64,000 bases of DNA, taken from the NCBI GenBank assembly GCA_037954665.1, contig JBBMOL010000058.1, positions 434,001 to 498,000 of the forward strand, written 5' to 3'. Within the stretch, counting starts at the first letter, position 1, and each line of letters starts with the position of its first letter. Below are positions 12,060 through 24,642 of this stretch, in pieces. A program made the translations under genes and the position numbers. Under the pieces are notes generated by a model. The model was not told the origin of the DNA. It searched no databases and saw nothing but the letters and a program-made list of their open reading frames with translations. This DNA is from Laguncularia racemosa (Eukaryota > Streptophyta > Magnoliopsida > Myrtales > Combretaceae).

Positions 12060-12442
12060 TACATGAATTCATAATTTACAATCACTGCAATAATCCCCAA
12101 CGACACAATCCCAACTTCAACCTCCACTCAATTTCCAATTCAATCCCAATCAAACCCAACAAAAAGAACAATATAAACCCTAAGTATCAATCTTCGCCCA
12201 ATCTCAATTTAAAATCACACAACCTTTAATAACAAAAGCATAGAATAAAAACCCTAATTTTCAATCCACTATCAATATCAAGGAACAAATCCCTAATTCA
12301 ATTACATACGGTAGCAACACAACCCAATTAACAATTAATGTTCAATCCTAATTCAATCTCGACCAATTACAACATAATGCATAATGTCAAAAACCTTAAT
12401 TTCATTCCATAGAAGTTCAACAGTCACAATCCTTTTTCTTAA

Positions 12443-12459
12443 CCGGAACTCTGATACCA
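12443..12459 (-). other. Primer-binding site of element B
   Basis: TGGTATCAGAGTTCCGG on the minus strand, five bases from the LTR, matches the initiator-Met tRNA type for its first eleven bases. Confidence 0.8.
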
Positions 12460-12464
12460 AAAGA

Positions 12465-13017
12465 TGATGTGCCTATTTCTATAATAGAATCATGTAATTC
12501 TAAATCTCAGCTGATAATCAACAACTATCGAGTCTAATCAATCAAAACAACGAACAATAACAAAATTTAACCTTGAACCCTTACTAGATATAACGTATCA
12601 GCAAGAGAGTAGTCCTAATACGGATTAATTGATATGACGTACAATAATCTGATACCGTCACTCACCACAATCTACAAGATTGATAAGAGTATATGAAGAA
12701 CAAACTTCACTGTATATAATTCTCAAAATGTCAAAAAAAAGTCCTTCATTCTTACAATACCAAGCTATATATAGGAAAAGGAAAACGAAACTCGAAACAT
12801 TCACAAACTAAACCGACTTAAGTAAGTAAGTCGCCGGCTTTAGGAAGGAAGGCCGCCGGTTTTGGGGAGGGAAGGCTACTGACTTTAGGGAGGGAAGGTC
12901 ATCGGCCTAGGAGGTTTACGCCGCCGGCCTTGGTGGCCGGCCTAAAGGGTAAGCAGCTCTTGTGATTTGATTACTTCATCAAAGAAATTTGTGATGGATG
13001 TGATTTGATTCCCATCA
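12465..13017 (-). repeat. 5' LTR of element B
   Basis: 553 bp, collinear with the LTR at 9464-10041 but with small deletions, and followed by the TTAAT duplication. Confidence 0.9.
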
Positions 13018-13022
13018 TTAAT

Positions 13023-15213
13023 ACATCTTGCTTTTTACAAGTAAAACTTTTTAATGTATTGAAAGTTAATATAAGTAGTGATAGCACCTGTCTTTGGATT
13101 ATAGAGCTTACAATAACCACTATCGTGAACTTCCTCAACAATGACCAAGATTAGCCGCGTTAACTCACCTGGTTGCGCTAGATCCAATTCTTCTATTTCT
13201 TCTACTTGGGGTTTGATTTAGTTTTGCATCTATTGAGGGGTAAGCTAGATTTCTTAAACTTGTTTAAGATCTAAAGAAGATAAGCACACCTCTTCAAACC
13301 CTTGTAACCGTTATAAACAGTATACCTTATGCCCATTTTCCCTAATGAAACTTTTAATCTTCTCCATTTGCTTATTCTTCTTCTTACCTCCTCAGCAACC
13401 ACACATCTTTCTTTTCCTTTGTTGCCCACCTTAGATTTCTTCCCAAGTAGGTAATGGGATACCAAAGGCTCTCGCAATAGCAGTTTCTCCTTCTTCAGTG
13501 TACTCATTAAAAAAGGTTAATTTAATAAAGTATGACTCCTCTTGCTCAAAAGGATTTCTTGTTGTAGAAATGAATATGCCTTTCCCCTTTCAGTGACCTT
13601 TAATGCATTGATGTAATGTCAAAGGTACCAAGTTATGATCATGCAACCATTTTGTTCCTACAGGTAGGTGGTAGGATACAAGTGCAACAATCACATGAAA
13701 GGTAACATAGTCATGAATAAGCCCAACTTTAACATCTACATTAACCCGCTTCAATGTCTTTGTAGGGGAATGACTAAAGCCATTAATTGAAATAGGTTGC
13801 TTCACCAAATGTCTAAGATCAATTTCGATGGCTTCAAATGTGATCTTTGACATGATATTCAACGAGGACCTAATGCCTATGAATTTCCTCTTCACTAGAT
13901 ATCTGTTAAGCAGTCCCTCCATATATAGGGGGTGATTGTGATTTAGGTTCTTCACACACATATCATCATTTGTGAATAAAATTGCATTATCATGGGCATA
14001 AGCTATTCTCTTCACAGGTTATACTGCACTACACTCAACATATTGTCCTTTTGCAATCTGTGCGAGTGTAGCCACTACTATAAGCTTCACTTTCTCATTA
14101 AACCTAAGGAGGTCGAAGAAATTCCTAAAATTGGAAGTCTTCAATAGTGCCGCAACGACGAGTGAGCATTTGTCATCTTCAACTTCACCAAATTTCTATT
14201 TACCTTTATGTGCTTCAACAGGTGGCACCTCATCCGCTTCAATAGTAGCGGGATCATAAGTAACAATGTTCATGGCTCCACATTGATTGTTATGGGTTGG
14301 GAGTAGATTATGCCTAACATCATTGTTTTCGATGATAAGCTCCCTATTTTGTATCCTCTCATTGAAGATCTTCTTTAAAGTGAAGCAATCTTTGGAAGAA
14401 TATCCCATAACTCTATGGAACTTGCAAAATCTAAGGTTGTTCCACTCTTTTGCAATAGGGAGACATTCAACTCTTGGGAGTTTAGTATTCAATCTCTTAA
14501 TCATATGTCAAGGATAGCATATACCTTCTCCATTGGACATAGATATGTCAATGTTGATGTAGAGCCCTTTTATAGTCTCAATTCCAAGTTTCCTAGCCTT
14601 AGGCTTCTTCCCTCATTTAGATCCTTCTTCTTGAGCCAAGCTTATATATAGGGCTCGTTTGTTAAACTTAAGACCTCCATCCTTTTGCTTCACAACAGAA
14701 ATGTTAGTCTTTTTTGCATTTTCAACCAATGCAGCGAATGACACTAAAGACAGATTCTTTAGATCTACCGCATATTCAGTGAACATCTATTGAATACAAA
14801 TCTTCACTAACTCTTTTTTCGTCACAAATGTCTTGAATGTCTAGAGAGCTTTTTCCTAAAATGTTCAAAATATTTCATTAGGTCTTCCCTAAGCTATTGT
14901 TGAGTCCACCCCATGTCGATCAGAGTAGGTCTCTCTTAAGTAGAGAAGAACTTTTCCAAGAACATTTTGCACATACCATCCCATGAATCTATTGAGTTTG
15001 GTGGAAGGTTGACATACCACGTGTATAGCTTCTCCATGAGGGACTTAGAAAATTCTTTAAGTTTCAAATCATCATTTAGCTCGTAGAACTTTGATGTTTC
15101 GATAAACTTCATTAGTTGTTCCTTAGTGCTCCCTTTCTTCCCATTGAAAAGCATGAACTTAGTTATCATGTAATTATTGTGATGCATTGGTTGTATGAAA
15201 GCTTGAGATCTAG
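13023..15213 (-). pseudogene. Tat-type gag-protease remnant, 3' part
   Basis: On the minus strand, 15187-14936 encodes a retrotransposon gag domain (LYTWYVNLPPNSIDSW near 15030). 14504-14196 encodes the Tat-type C-H-C motif CKFHRVMGYSSKDC. 14015-13590 encodes the protease-like module typical of this lineage, ending in the LHQCIKGH signature. No reverse transcriptase follows; the sequence runs into the insertion site of element B at 13022. Stops and frameshifts separate the pieces. The 5' part of the same gag lies at 19229-19852, beyond inserted element C. Confidence 0.7.
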
Positions 15214-15218
15214 TACCT

Positions 15219-15896
15219 TAATGCGAATCATAGGTTGAGATTGTCCTAGAACTTGATCGAATGGAAAAGTAGCCTTAGAATCATCCTTGGAACCAAGCAA
15301 CAACTTGACCCTAACTCGAATAACAAATTAAAACCAAAGTTATAAGGAATTACGATTGCTAAAAGTTATCTTGATTAGATCAGACGGGGTTCTTGATGAA
15401 GAACATGAGGAGGTTTTCTTAAAAGAAAAATACATCAAAAGTCCCTTAGTTTCGTGCCTTAGAAGACTATTTATAGTCTACAATCGAATAGGCAAAATAC
15501 AAAAGAAATTACACAACGAATCCAACATAAGTCGGCACCCTAACCTAGCGACTTAAAATCCATGTTCAACCGGCCTTTATTAAGGTAAGCTAACCACTTA
15601 GGCTACCGGCTCACAAAGCCGGCCTTCATCCCATTTGTATGCCAGTTCACTTAGGTCAGCGCCCTTCTTTAAAGCCGACCACTTAAGCCGATGGCCTAAG
15701 CCTTCAAGGCCAGCGGTCTTCAACAATCTTGAAGCTGTCAACCTTTGATTCCATCCCTAACTTCCGTCTTTGTAATCTGAACTTCGAATAGGCTCGTGTT
15801 TTTTGTTCCCAACTCCTTATCTCGTCCTTGATCACCGGTCCTCCAATTCCTTCCAATGGATCATAAGAAAGAGTTGGTGTAAGTTGATTCCCATCA
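15219..15896 (-). repeat. 3' LTR of element C
   Basis: 678 bp, longer than its partner (563 bp) because of indels. On the minus strand the integrase frame continues about 190 bp into it, ending at 15704. A purine-rich tract (15910-15897, GAAGAAGGAGGGAA) directly precedes it and is also coding. Confidence 0.85.
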
Positions 15897-16365
15897 TTCC
15901 CTCCTTCTTCGGAAGAATTCGTCCTCGAATCACTTGCATCATACAAAGTTAGATCAGAAACATTAAAATTAACACTAGCTTGATACTTACCTAGCAATTC
16001 TAATTCATAAGTGTTGTCATTGTTGTACTCGAAAACTCAGAATGGACCTTCATCTCTTGGAAGCCGCTTTGATTGCCTTTATGTTGGGAATCGCCTTTGG
16101 TGCATGTGCTCTTGAACCTAATCTCCGGGTTCAAAGAGTATTTGATGACTCCCTTTGTTAGCTTGTTTTGCATATTGCTCCTTCCATTGCTCAATATTGA
16201 GCTTGGTCTTCTCATGAACCTACCTAATAAATTCAATCTTCCTTTTGATACTAACATGTTCTGACATGAGTAAATAAGTTAAATCAAATGCAGTAAGAGA
16301 ATTTAGACCATATGCAACCTCAACAGATCTCTTTATTCCTAAGAACAGAGCATTCTTAATCTCAC
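15704..16365 (-). pseudogene. Integrase C-terminal remnant of element C
   Basis: The minus strand encodes the end of the integrase core region (VAYGLNSLTAFDLTYL near 16310), the GPF-type C-terminal module (DEGPF near 16040, FNVSDLTLYD near 15975) and a tail running into the LTR. In-frame stops and a frameshift near 16000 disrupt it. The part encoding the D,D,E catalytic core is absent. Confidence 0.75.
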
Positions 16366-18059
16366 TTGTACTTGCATGATCATTTTCTTTCTACTCTATT
16401 TTTCTCTCACTATTCAATTCTCTCCCTTTCTTTTCTTTTCGTTTTCTTAGACTCTCTCTTTTTCTTTTACAGCGATGCTCACTTTATTTTTATCACTCAT
16501 TTTTTTTTCACTCTCTCTCTGTAACCTCACTTGATCTTCATATCTCCAAAGGTTTGAGAGGTGTTAGCATAATGAGTCAGTTATTCATTATAAGTTTGTA
16601 CACATTTATGTACCCATCATGAGTGACCTTCCTATCAAACTGCCATGGATGCCCCAAAAGGAGATGTCCAGCATGCATTGGTGTAACATCACAAAGTACC
16701 TTATCCGTGTAGTTATCAATGGAAAATACAAATACAACTTGCTTTCTTACTTTAATTTATCCACACTCATTCAACCATTGCAGCTTATATGGCCTATGAT
16801 GCTTCATTGTAGGTAGATGCAATTTCTCAACCATCAAAGAACTTGCAACATCTGTGCAACTACCACTATCAATGATCATGCTATATACCTTACTACTCAC
16901 ATGGCACCTAGTATGGAAGATATGCTCACATTGTTCCTCATCATCATCTTCCTTAGGTTGTATGTTTAGAGTACGCCTAGTAACCAACATCTCTCCTTTC
17001 ACAGGACCCTACACAACAACATCATTGCATTCCTCCAATGGTGGCATCTTTTCCTCATTTGAGCCGATACTCTCTACATCGCCATTATCTAAAAAACCAT
17101 AACCCTCTTGTTTGGACATAGAGATGTAATGTGCCCCAGCCCTTGACACCTGAAACATTTTATATCATGTGATCTAGTAGAGGATTTAAATTCAGTTTCA
17201 CCTCTAGGATAGGCAGTTGGTTCCTTAGTCTTTGCATCTTCCTTTTGCCTAGATGCATCCTTATAATTCTTCCCTAAAGAGCTAGAAGCAGAGTCATACC
17301 TAAAGATACCCTTGGACTTTAACTGCCTCTCCACCTTAATAACCTTATGTAATAGTTCTTCCATCTCCACATAATGATGCAGCTCCACAATGTCAGTTAT
17401 CTCTCTATTCAGACCATTAACAAATCTAGCCATGGAGCTTCACAATCTTCTCCTAGGTTTGCCCGAATCATAGCGACCTCCATCTCTTTATAATAATCTT
17501 CAACACTCATGGAACCCCGAGCCAACCCCTATAACTTTCGATACAAATTCCTATAGTAATGACTAGGTATAAACCTTTTTCTCATTACTACCTTCATCTC
17601 CTCCCATAACCTAATTGGTCTCTCTCCCATCCTTCCCCTACTAACCACAAGTTGATCCTACCAAATACTAGCATAATTAGTGAACTCAACTGCTACTAAT
17701 TTAACCTTCTCCTCAGCATAATTATGACAATTAAATATATGTTCTGCTTTTCTCTTTCACTCTAAATACAGCTCAGGGTCATTCTTCCCTTGAAAAGTAG
17801 GAATTGTTATCTTAATGCTTCACAAATTATTATCTTGCCTCTGAACAACCCTTTTTCCTCTCCTATAACTACCCATATTAACATCAAATTTCTCATTTTC
17901 CCCCTCCTCATCCATACTCCTTCTGAAAGACCTATGCTTATAAGGAGATTCAAGATTATCTAAACTTTTATTTAGAAGTTTAAATTGATCTTAGATTGCC
18001 TTTATAAACGTCTTCATATCAGAATCCACATGATCTCCTCCACTACTCATGTGTTCCAT
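16366..18059 (-). pseudogene. gag-protease remnant of element C
   Basis: gag begins at the ATG at 18059. It contains TFQGKNDPELYLE (near 17800) and MARFVNGLNREITDIVELHH (17433), with a frameshift just before the latter. The zinc knuckle CFRCQGLGHITSLC is near 17150, and the protease site MIIDSGSCTDV near 16880 has the DSG triplet intact. Between about 16365 and 16750 lies the degraded, CT-rich linker that precedes reverse transcriptase in element A. The gag closely resembles that of element A, so A and C belong to one family. Confidence 0.82.
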
Positions 18060-18645
18060 AACCTGCAATAAATTTATTAATAACACAAGAAAAATAATTT
18101 TTTTTTCTCTCAACTCTCCCTCATGTGTTTACACTCAAAGATATGGATTCAATTCACTCGTGTATCACTCAGTAATATATGTATACTTTTGGTATTCAAT
18201 AAACTTCTCCCTACAAGTTCTTTAACAAAAACCCTATCAATGACCCTACCAAGTAGCAAATAACGACACGTAATGCTAAGAACTAAGGAATAATTCAATC
18301 TAATCTATCCATGAGGAAATTTCATGACAAGCTTTTTTTTTATTTGAATTTAATTTCTTTTCTTCTTCTTCTTTTTTTATATATGAATTTTCTTTTCTTC
18401 CTCTTCTCCTTCTCCTTCTTCCTTTTTTTTTTTAACTCTTTGAACACACTATCAACGAACAAACACCGGCAATATACCAAATCAATCGACCGATTCTAAA
18501 TTTGTAGAACGAATTTAAAGGAACACTATTTTTTTTTTTTTGGATAAATAAGAACAATATCGAACAACCTAATTCAAAAGACTAAATTAGCAAAAACACA
18601 ATAATGCAATAACGCTAAAGGATAGATAAAACCTGATTTTCAAGA

Positions 18646-18663
18646 GCCAAAGCTCTGATACCA
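18646..18663 (-). other. Primer-binding site of element C
   Basis: TGGTATCAGAGCTTTGGC on the minus strand, two bases from the LTR, is an initiator-Met tRNA type site. Confidence 0.85.
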
Positions 18664-18665
18664 AA

Positions 18666-19228
18666 TGATGTGAACCTTAGGTTGAGATTGTCCTAGAACC
18701 CGATCGGATGGAAAAGTAGCCCTAGAATTGTCCTTGAAACCAAGCAACAAGTTACCTTGATTGGATCGGAGGGAGTTCTTGATGAGGAACATAAGGAGGT
18801 TTTCTTAAAAGAAAAATACATCGAAAGTCCCCTAGTTTCGTGCCCTAGAAGACTATTTATAGTCTATAATCGAATGGGCAAAATACAAAAGAAATTACAC
18901 TACAGATCCAACATAGGCCAACACCTTAAGCTAGCAGCTTAAAATCTATGTTTAACTGACCTTTATTAAGGTAAGCCAGCCACTTAGGTCGGTGGCTTAC
19001 AAAGCCGACCTTCATCCCTTTTGTATGTCGATTCACTTAAGCCAGCGGTCTTCAATAATCTTGAAGCTATCCGCCTTTGATTCCGTCCTCAACTTCTATC
19101 TTTATGATCTGCACTTCGAATAGGCCTGTGCTTTTTGTTCCCAACTCATTATCTTGTCCTTGATCATCGATCCTCCAATTCCTTCCAATGGATCATAGGA
19201 AAGAGTTGGTGCAAGCCAATTCCCATCA
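18666..19228 (-). repeat. 5' LTR of element C
   Basis: 563 bp, collinear with 15219-15896 and followed by the TACCC duplication. Confidence 0.88.
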
Positions 19229-19852
19229 TACCCCCATAGTAGACTTTATCTATATTTCCTTTGAATATATGTACAGATCCTTCTTAGTGATAAATGTGCT
19301 TTTAGGGGTAAACACTATAGCCTCCATACGAGTAACATAGGTAAGGTTAGGATGAGCTATAGATCTTCTGATGACACCTTGGGATATGGGCACAACTCGT
19401 GTGGACGGAGAACCGCCGATATAGATTCTTTGGCCCTTCGCCTCAACTGTGAGATGATATGTAGCTATAAACTCTAGTATAGGAGGTTGCTCCTTAGTCC
19501 TAAGGGCAGCTTCTTGATTGATAGGAGTTAGGTTGGAGGATTAAGGTACCTAGCGGGTAGGTAGTTGTGCTGTAACAGTAGGATTCGACAAAGCCACTCC
19601 TTATTGTGCAAAAGCAAAGCTTGCCATACCAGGCATACATTAGGCAATCATCATCATAAACTGGTTCATCATCCTGGTGTTTTCCTGAACGACATACAGT
19701 ACCTGGGCATTGTTAGGATGAGACTCTTAAGTATTATTGGTAAGATCATTGTTTGCAGGCAAGGGTAGCTGCTTGGTAACTTCAGGGTTAACTTCATAGT
19801 CTTAATTGATGTTGTCACTAGGATTAGGGATCCTTCTCCTTAGGGGCACCAT
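19229..19852 (-). pseudogene. Tat-type gag, 5' part
   Basis: The frame starts at an ATG at 19852 (MVPLRRRIPNP) and runs, with stops, toward 19234, where it is interrupted by element C. It resumes at 15213 as QPMHHNNYMITKFML, so the two halves were one gag before the insertion. It is not functional. Confidence 0.6.
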
Positions 19853-20300
19853 TGTAAGGTTGTCAACCTAGGTCACAAAAAAATGTAGGGGTGAAACTTT
19901 GGGTGCGAGGGTCACGTACGTGTTGTGTGAGAACTTGCTATACATGGCCTAATGAGAGAAGTGCCGTGTATAAGGATGATCAAAGGTGAATAAGATGGGG
20001 AAGAGGAGTAAGTGATCTTGAATAAGGCTCAATACTTTGGTGACGAATGTGTCTTCTTGGGTATATTATGGTTTTGATCTTCTTAAGAAAAATCTAGCAA
20101 AGTGAAGATGTTTTTCCCAAAAAGAATCTCTTTTTATTAAGGATACCTTGAGTATTTATAGGGTTTAGTTAAGAATTTCGTCCATCAGATAGTGATGACG
20201 ATTAGCAGTTTTGAGTGAATGAGCCCCCCATATAGGCTTTTTACGAGTTTAAGCCCATTAGAGACCTTTACTATGTGTGAGCCTTATTTAGAAAGGCTTA
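19853..20300 (-). other. Probable leader and LTR remnant of the Tat-type element
   Basis: Upstream of the gag ATG on the minus strand is TATAAATACT (20160-20151), in the position expected of an LTR promoter. I could not define an LTR end or a convincing primer site. Confidence 0.4.
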
Positions 20301-21650
20301 ATTGGACCAGTTGATCCAACAGACCCTATCTTTAGCTCACTATACCAAATCTCTCCTAATCATCTCAAACCATAGGCTTGACTATCTAAGTCTTATCACC
20401 ACAACCTAAAGAGTCAAATCCATTAAAATATTATATTAAAAGGCCATGAATTGAATTTAGCCATCTACACTTTATAAAAGACCCTATTTTAGTAATTAGT
20501 TTTAAAAAGTACCTCATATTCGTTAAAAAAACTGAAGATATGGATAAGGTTGGCACTTGGTAAGACAAATCCAATTTAATCGAGTTGGACAAGTGGTCTC
20601 TAGCAGATGTTAGATAGGATTCGATTATATTTAGGCTTAATGAAAGGGGATGTTGGAAATTAGACACTTCCTTGGCCTAGCATGTTAAGATTGAAGTGTG
20701 ACAATGCGTGAGTTTTGAAATTTCAACATGAATTCTAACTTGAGTGAGTCATTTTGTTTTATTGCTCTAAAATTGTAAAAAAATATTTTTTAAAAACTAT
20801 TTTCTTTATTTTCCCTTTTTTTGTCACACGAGAAAATAGAATTTAAGTAAGATAAAGCATTTTTTAACTAAAGGGTAAACTATAGTCCTTTCTACAAAAA
20901 TGACTTATACTATTTTTAGAAATAAAATATCATTTTTAGAATTAGCCTTTTATAAGAGTTCTAACTCTAATAAAATAATATCAATTATTTGGTGATTCTT
21001 GGTAAGAGGTTATGAGACCTACAAACAAAGAGGAAGGTAAGAGCTATGGGAGTGCTGTGACTATTTTCGCATGTGACCACTTCAACACCCATATTAGTGT
21101 TTTGAGAGAGAGAGAGAGATAAGGGTCTTGTACTGATAATATAATGACAACTTGAGAGTGATAGATTTTAGATTCTCTTACTTAGAGATTTGTTTTGGTA
21201 TTTATAAGAGGAGGTGGATAACTAGTTACGGTAGACAGTTGAGGCACATGACCTATTAATTGACTTTGACATTTCAAGATAGTGGAGTTAAATTCAACTG
21301 ACTAAACTAATCTTGTATGGAGGTTTAGCTCCAAAATAACTTATCAATAATATATATATTATTTTTGTTATGATTGACTCATAAATAATATTTTATAAAT
21401 GAAAAGAATGTAAAGGAGGAAGAAAATAAACTTTTTAGAATTTATAAAATTTAACTAAAGAGATTATAATAATACATATTACAAAATCATTTTAATTTAT
21501 ACTTTTACATTTAAATAAAATGTTTGAAATAATATACTTATAGTAATATTTTTTTCCAATATAAATAATATTATTTATTTATCCAAAAATGTTTATATCG
21601 GTTTTTGATAGAAGGCAACTCTTTTTAATATAAAAGTATTAGACCTCTAC
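20301..21650. other. AT-rich stretch without a gene
   Basis: No supported coding region. It contains a short (GA)n run near 21107 and scattered AT-rich sequence. Confidence 0.4.
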
Positions 21651-23402
21651 ATGTAGCATGTAAATGAAAGAAATTAGACATCACAAAACTTTTGTTAGTC
21701 TTTCTTATTCTGTTTGTTAAGTGATTTGCTGCTTTATTTGCTTCTTTGTAAATATGAGTGACCGACGCTTCCATTTCCTTCGTTAGCATTTTTATGTTCT
21801 ATATGATATAAAACAAATTCCATGGAATGTTAATACCATCTTCAATCCATTTTACTACTATTCTTGAGTCCGCTTTTATTATTATATGACAAAGCTTGTA
21901 TTGTTGACAAAGAATCAGTCCATGTTTTATTGCCAAGATCTCTGCTTGTGTTATGTTATTAGCCGTTAATGTGCAACCAAAGGCAAATCTAATGCATCCA
22001 TGCTCATCTCTAGCTAAACCTCCTTTTGTTGTTCATCTATTTGAAAAGGATGCATCTGTATTAAGCTTTATCTTTTCTACTAGTGGTCTAGTCCATGTAA
22101 CTGCAATTGGCTTCTTACATTTGATTTTACTTTCAAAAAGTGGAAAGATTTGAAAGGCTAGTAAGCTTTCTACTACAACTCTTCCAATTGCCCAATTTAA
22201 ATTTCTTCTCCTCTATGTTTTTGTTCTAGTCTTAGTCTCAAGAAAAACCATGGAAGATAAGCAATCAATGTAGTTACCTTTTCGTTTTGTTCTTTATATC
22301 TTGTGGATCACCATAGTATGAATTGTCCTATGGATCTTATAGGAGGTAAGTTGAATATCCAAGAAAGTTGCTTTCAATATTCTTTAAAAATCTTGCATTT
22401 AAAGAAACAATGTTCAACCGAATCCTTGTCCTTTTTGCAATTCCAACAATAGGAAACAATCTGAATTCCTCTCTTCATCAATGCATCATCTATGGGAACT
22501 GCTTTTTCTTTTAGTTTCCATAGAAATATGGAAAATTTCGTAGGGATTCTACTATTCCAATAGTGATGATTTTGTGACGACAAAAAGGCTTGTGATTCCC
22601 TTATAGAATTCTATGTCTGTTTGTTTGAGAACTTTCCATGCTTAGCTAGCTTCCAAAGAATGCAATCGGGAGTGGATGAATCACATGAGATTTTTGATAT
22701 ATTAGGAGCATGTTCTTGGCCCAAGCACTATTGTAATAATTCCAAATTCCATCCATTTTTAGATTTGTAATCACTTACTTTTTCCATACAATATTCTTGT
22801 GATGGCATTAAATGATGAAGATTAGAGGATTCATACCAGTTATCAATCTAGAAATTATTGTTTCTAGTTCAGATAAAAAAAAAATATGATTTTTAGCCTT
22901 AGATCTAGCTCTATTAATTCTCTTCCAAATAGGTGAATTGGATGTTTTTTCCTTTACTAAGCATAGGTGTGAATTGCACGCATAATTAGTGTTGAAGTAG
23001 TTTGTAAACAAAGAGTCTCCTGATCTCAGCCACCACCATAACTTCATGTCCTGTACTTTGACTATATCCTTTAGCTTACAAATACCAAAGCCTCCTTCTT
23101 TTATAGGATTACAAGCCTTCTTCCATTTCATCTAATAAATACCTTTTATGGTTTTTTGATGTTTTCCAGAAAAATTTTGCAAAGCATCTTTCTAGGTCCT
23201 TAATGATAGATTTGGAAGGTTTTTGTGCTTGTAACACATATAAAGGCATGGGAAGTATAATACTTTTGATTAACACCAATCTATCTCCTTTAGATAGTTA
23301 GTAGTTAGTCTGATTTTCATTTTTGTTTTTGATTCTTTAGACTAAATCAAAGAATATTTGTTTCCTTTTTCTCTCGACAACCAAAGGATAACCTAAGTAA
23401 TG

Positions 23403-24642
23403 TGATAAATGATTAATAGAATATATTTGTAAACAAGATTTTTGATGAATTCATTGAAATTATAAGAATTTTAAAGAAATATGCTATCTAATTGAATAAT
23501 ATTTTAATTTCAGGATTAATATATTCTTTAATCAACAAAAGAAAAAAATAAGTCAAGTTTCATATTATTCAAAGTTAAAATGAAGGAATTTTATGTATTA
23601 AAGATCAACACAATCAAGTAACATGGTCGTGTTAATTTTGAAGGAAGATCAAAATGATACATGAAGAAACAACACGACCATGTTAGTAGTTGTGTAACTT
23701 TCGGAGCAATAGAAGCCAAACATAACTGTGTAACACGACCATGTTGAGTTAAGTGTAACACGACCGTATTGAAGGTCGTATTGGCTGTATCTTCCCTGAT
23801 CTGGGCGCATTTGAGAGATTTAAGTTGAATACGACTTTAACATGACCGTGTTAAAGGGTCATATTGAGTTCGATAGCTAAGTAATATAAATATCAGATAG
23901 AAACCCTAAACGAAAGAAAGGGGAGAAGAAAAGAAAAAGAGAAGAAAGAGAGTTTTAACAGAAAGAAGGAGAGAGTTTTTAAGCAAATGAAGAGAAGAAC
24001 TCCTTGAAGAAGCGAGAATATTGAAGAACAAATTGTACAGTTCGAAAGTATAATAACATATTTCTACAAGGGTTTTTCTTTTCATTATGAGTTATTTTTG
24101 TCTTATTGTCAGATTTTGCATCATAATGATAGCTTGAATTCTTCTAGTATTTAGATTTGTGGAAACCTATAATTATTATATAATTTTATTTCAGTTATTA
24201 ATCAATAAAGTCTTTATTGTCTTAATTCAATTATGCATGTTCTTCATTGTATGAATTTAATATTTCTAGAGTATTAATTCTTGATTATTTATATTATATA
24301 AATAGATTGAGAAATCATTTATGTAATTAGATCTAGTGTAAATGAAAAGAGTTGCATGCAATCATAAAAATAGGATGACATAAATCTTTCGAATTAGAAT
24401 CAAACCTAATAATGGAATTCAAACCTATCAATAATGCAATTTTAGTATATCTACTTTCTTTTCATTATTTTAATAATTATTAATTAAACAATTAGAATTT
24501 CTTAGTTAATCAATATATTTTAATTTGACGATTAGATAATAAAGTATTAGTTAATATTAGTAACTGTAGTCTCTGTGAGACGACATTTGTAATAGATTCA
24601 TTATATTACATTAATCGATAGGTGCAGTTGGTTACACTATCA
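23403..24642 (+). mobile_element. Solo LTR inserted in the LINE
   Basis: The 1240-bp unit starts TGATAAATGA and ends ACACTATCA. It is flanked by TAATG on both sides (23398-23402 and 24643-24647), a perfect five-base duplication. A TATA-like TAATATAAATATC lies near 23882, and a GTCTCTGTGAGACGAC segment near the end resembles the U5 of plant LTR elements, so it reads on the plus strand. No internal region is present, which indicates LTR-LTR recombination. Removing it restores the LINE frame. Confidence 0.85.
23615..23870 (+). repeat. Array of ACACGACCATGTT-like motifs in the solo LTR
   Basis: Several partly palindromic copies of ACACGACC[AG]TGTT and their inverse lie upstream of the TATA-like box. 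The same core recurs in other elements of the window. Confidence 0.7.

Larger units (their letters stand above)
9464..13017 (-). mobile_element. Non-autonomous Ty3/gypsy element B (gag-protease only), complete ends
   Basis: Both LTRs run from TGATGTG to CCCATCA on the plus strand: 9464-10041 and 12465-13017. The flanking five bases are TTAAT on both sides (9459-9463 and 13018-13022), a perfect target-site duplication. The primer site TGGTATCAGAGTTCCGG (12459-12443) is of the initiator-Met type. The 2.4 kb interior encodes only gag, a protease and a short C-terminal remnant. Reverse transcriptase, RNase H and integrase are absent, so it is a deletion derivative that would need enzymes supplied in trans. 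Confidence 0.9.
15219..19228 (-). mobile_element. Internally deleted Ty3/gypsy element C nested in Tat-type gag
   Basis: The LTRs are 15219-15896 and 18666-19228 and share the TGATG...CCCATCA ends (first base pair decayed on the left). Flanks are TACCT (15214-15218) and TACCC (19229-19233), a target duplication with one later change. The interior holds gag, protease and only the C-terminal part of integrase. Reverse transcriptase, RNase H and the integrase catalytic core are deleted, with the junction near 16365. The insertion splits the gag frame of a Tat-type element. Confidence 0.88.

Noticed and set aside
23615..23870. CRISPR-like look of spaced palindromic repeats
   Set aside because: Repeats vary in sequence and spacing, lie in an LTR, and this is plant nuclear DNA.
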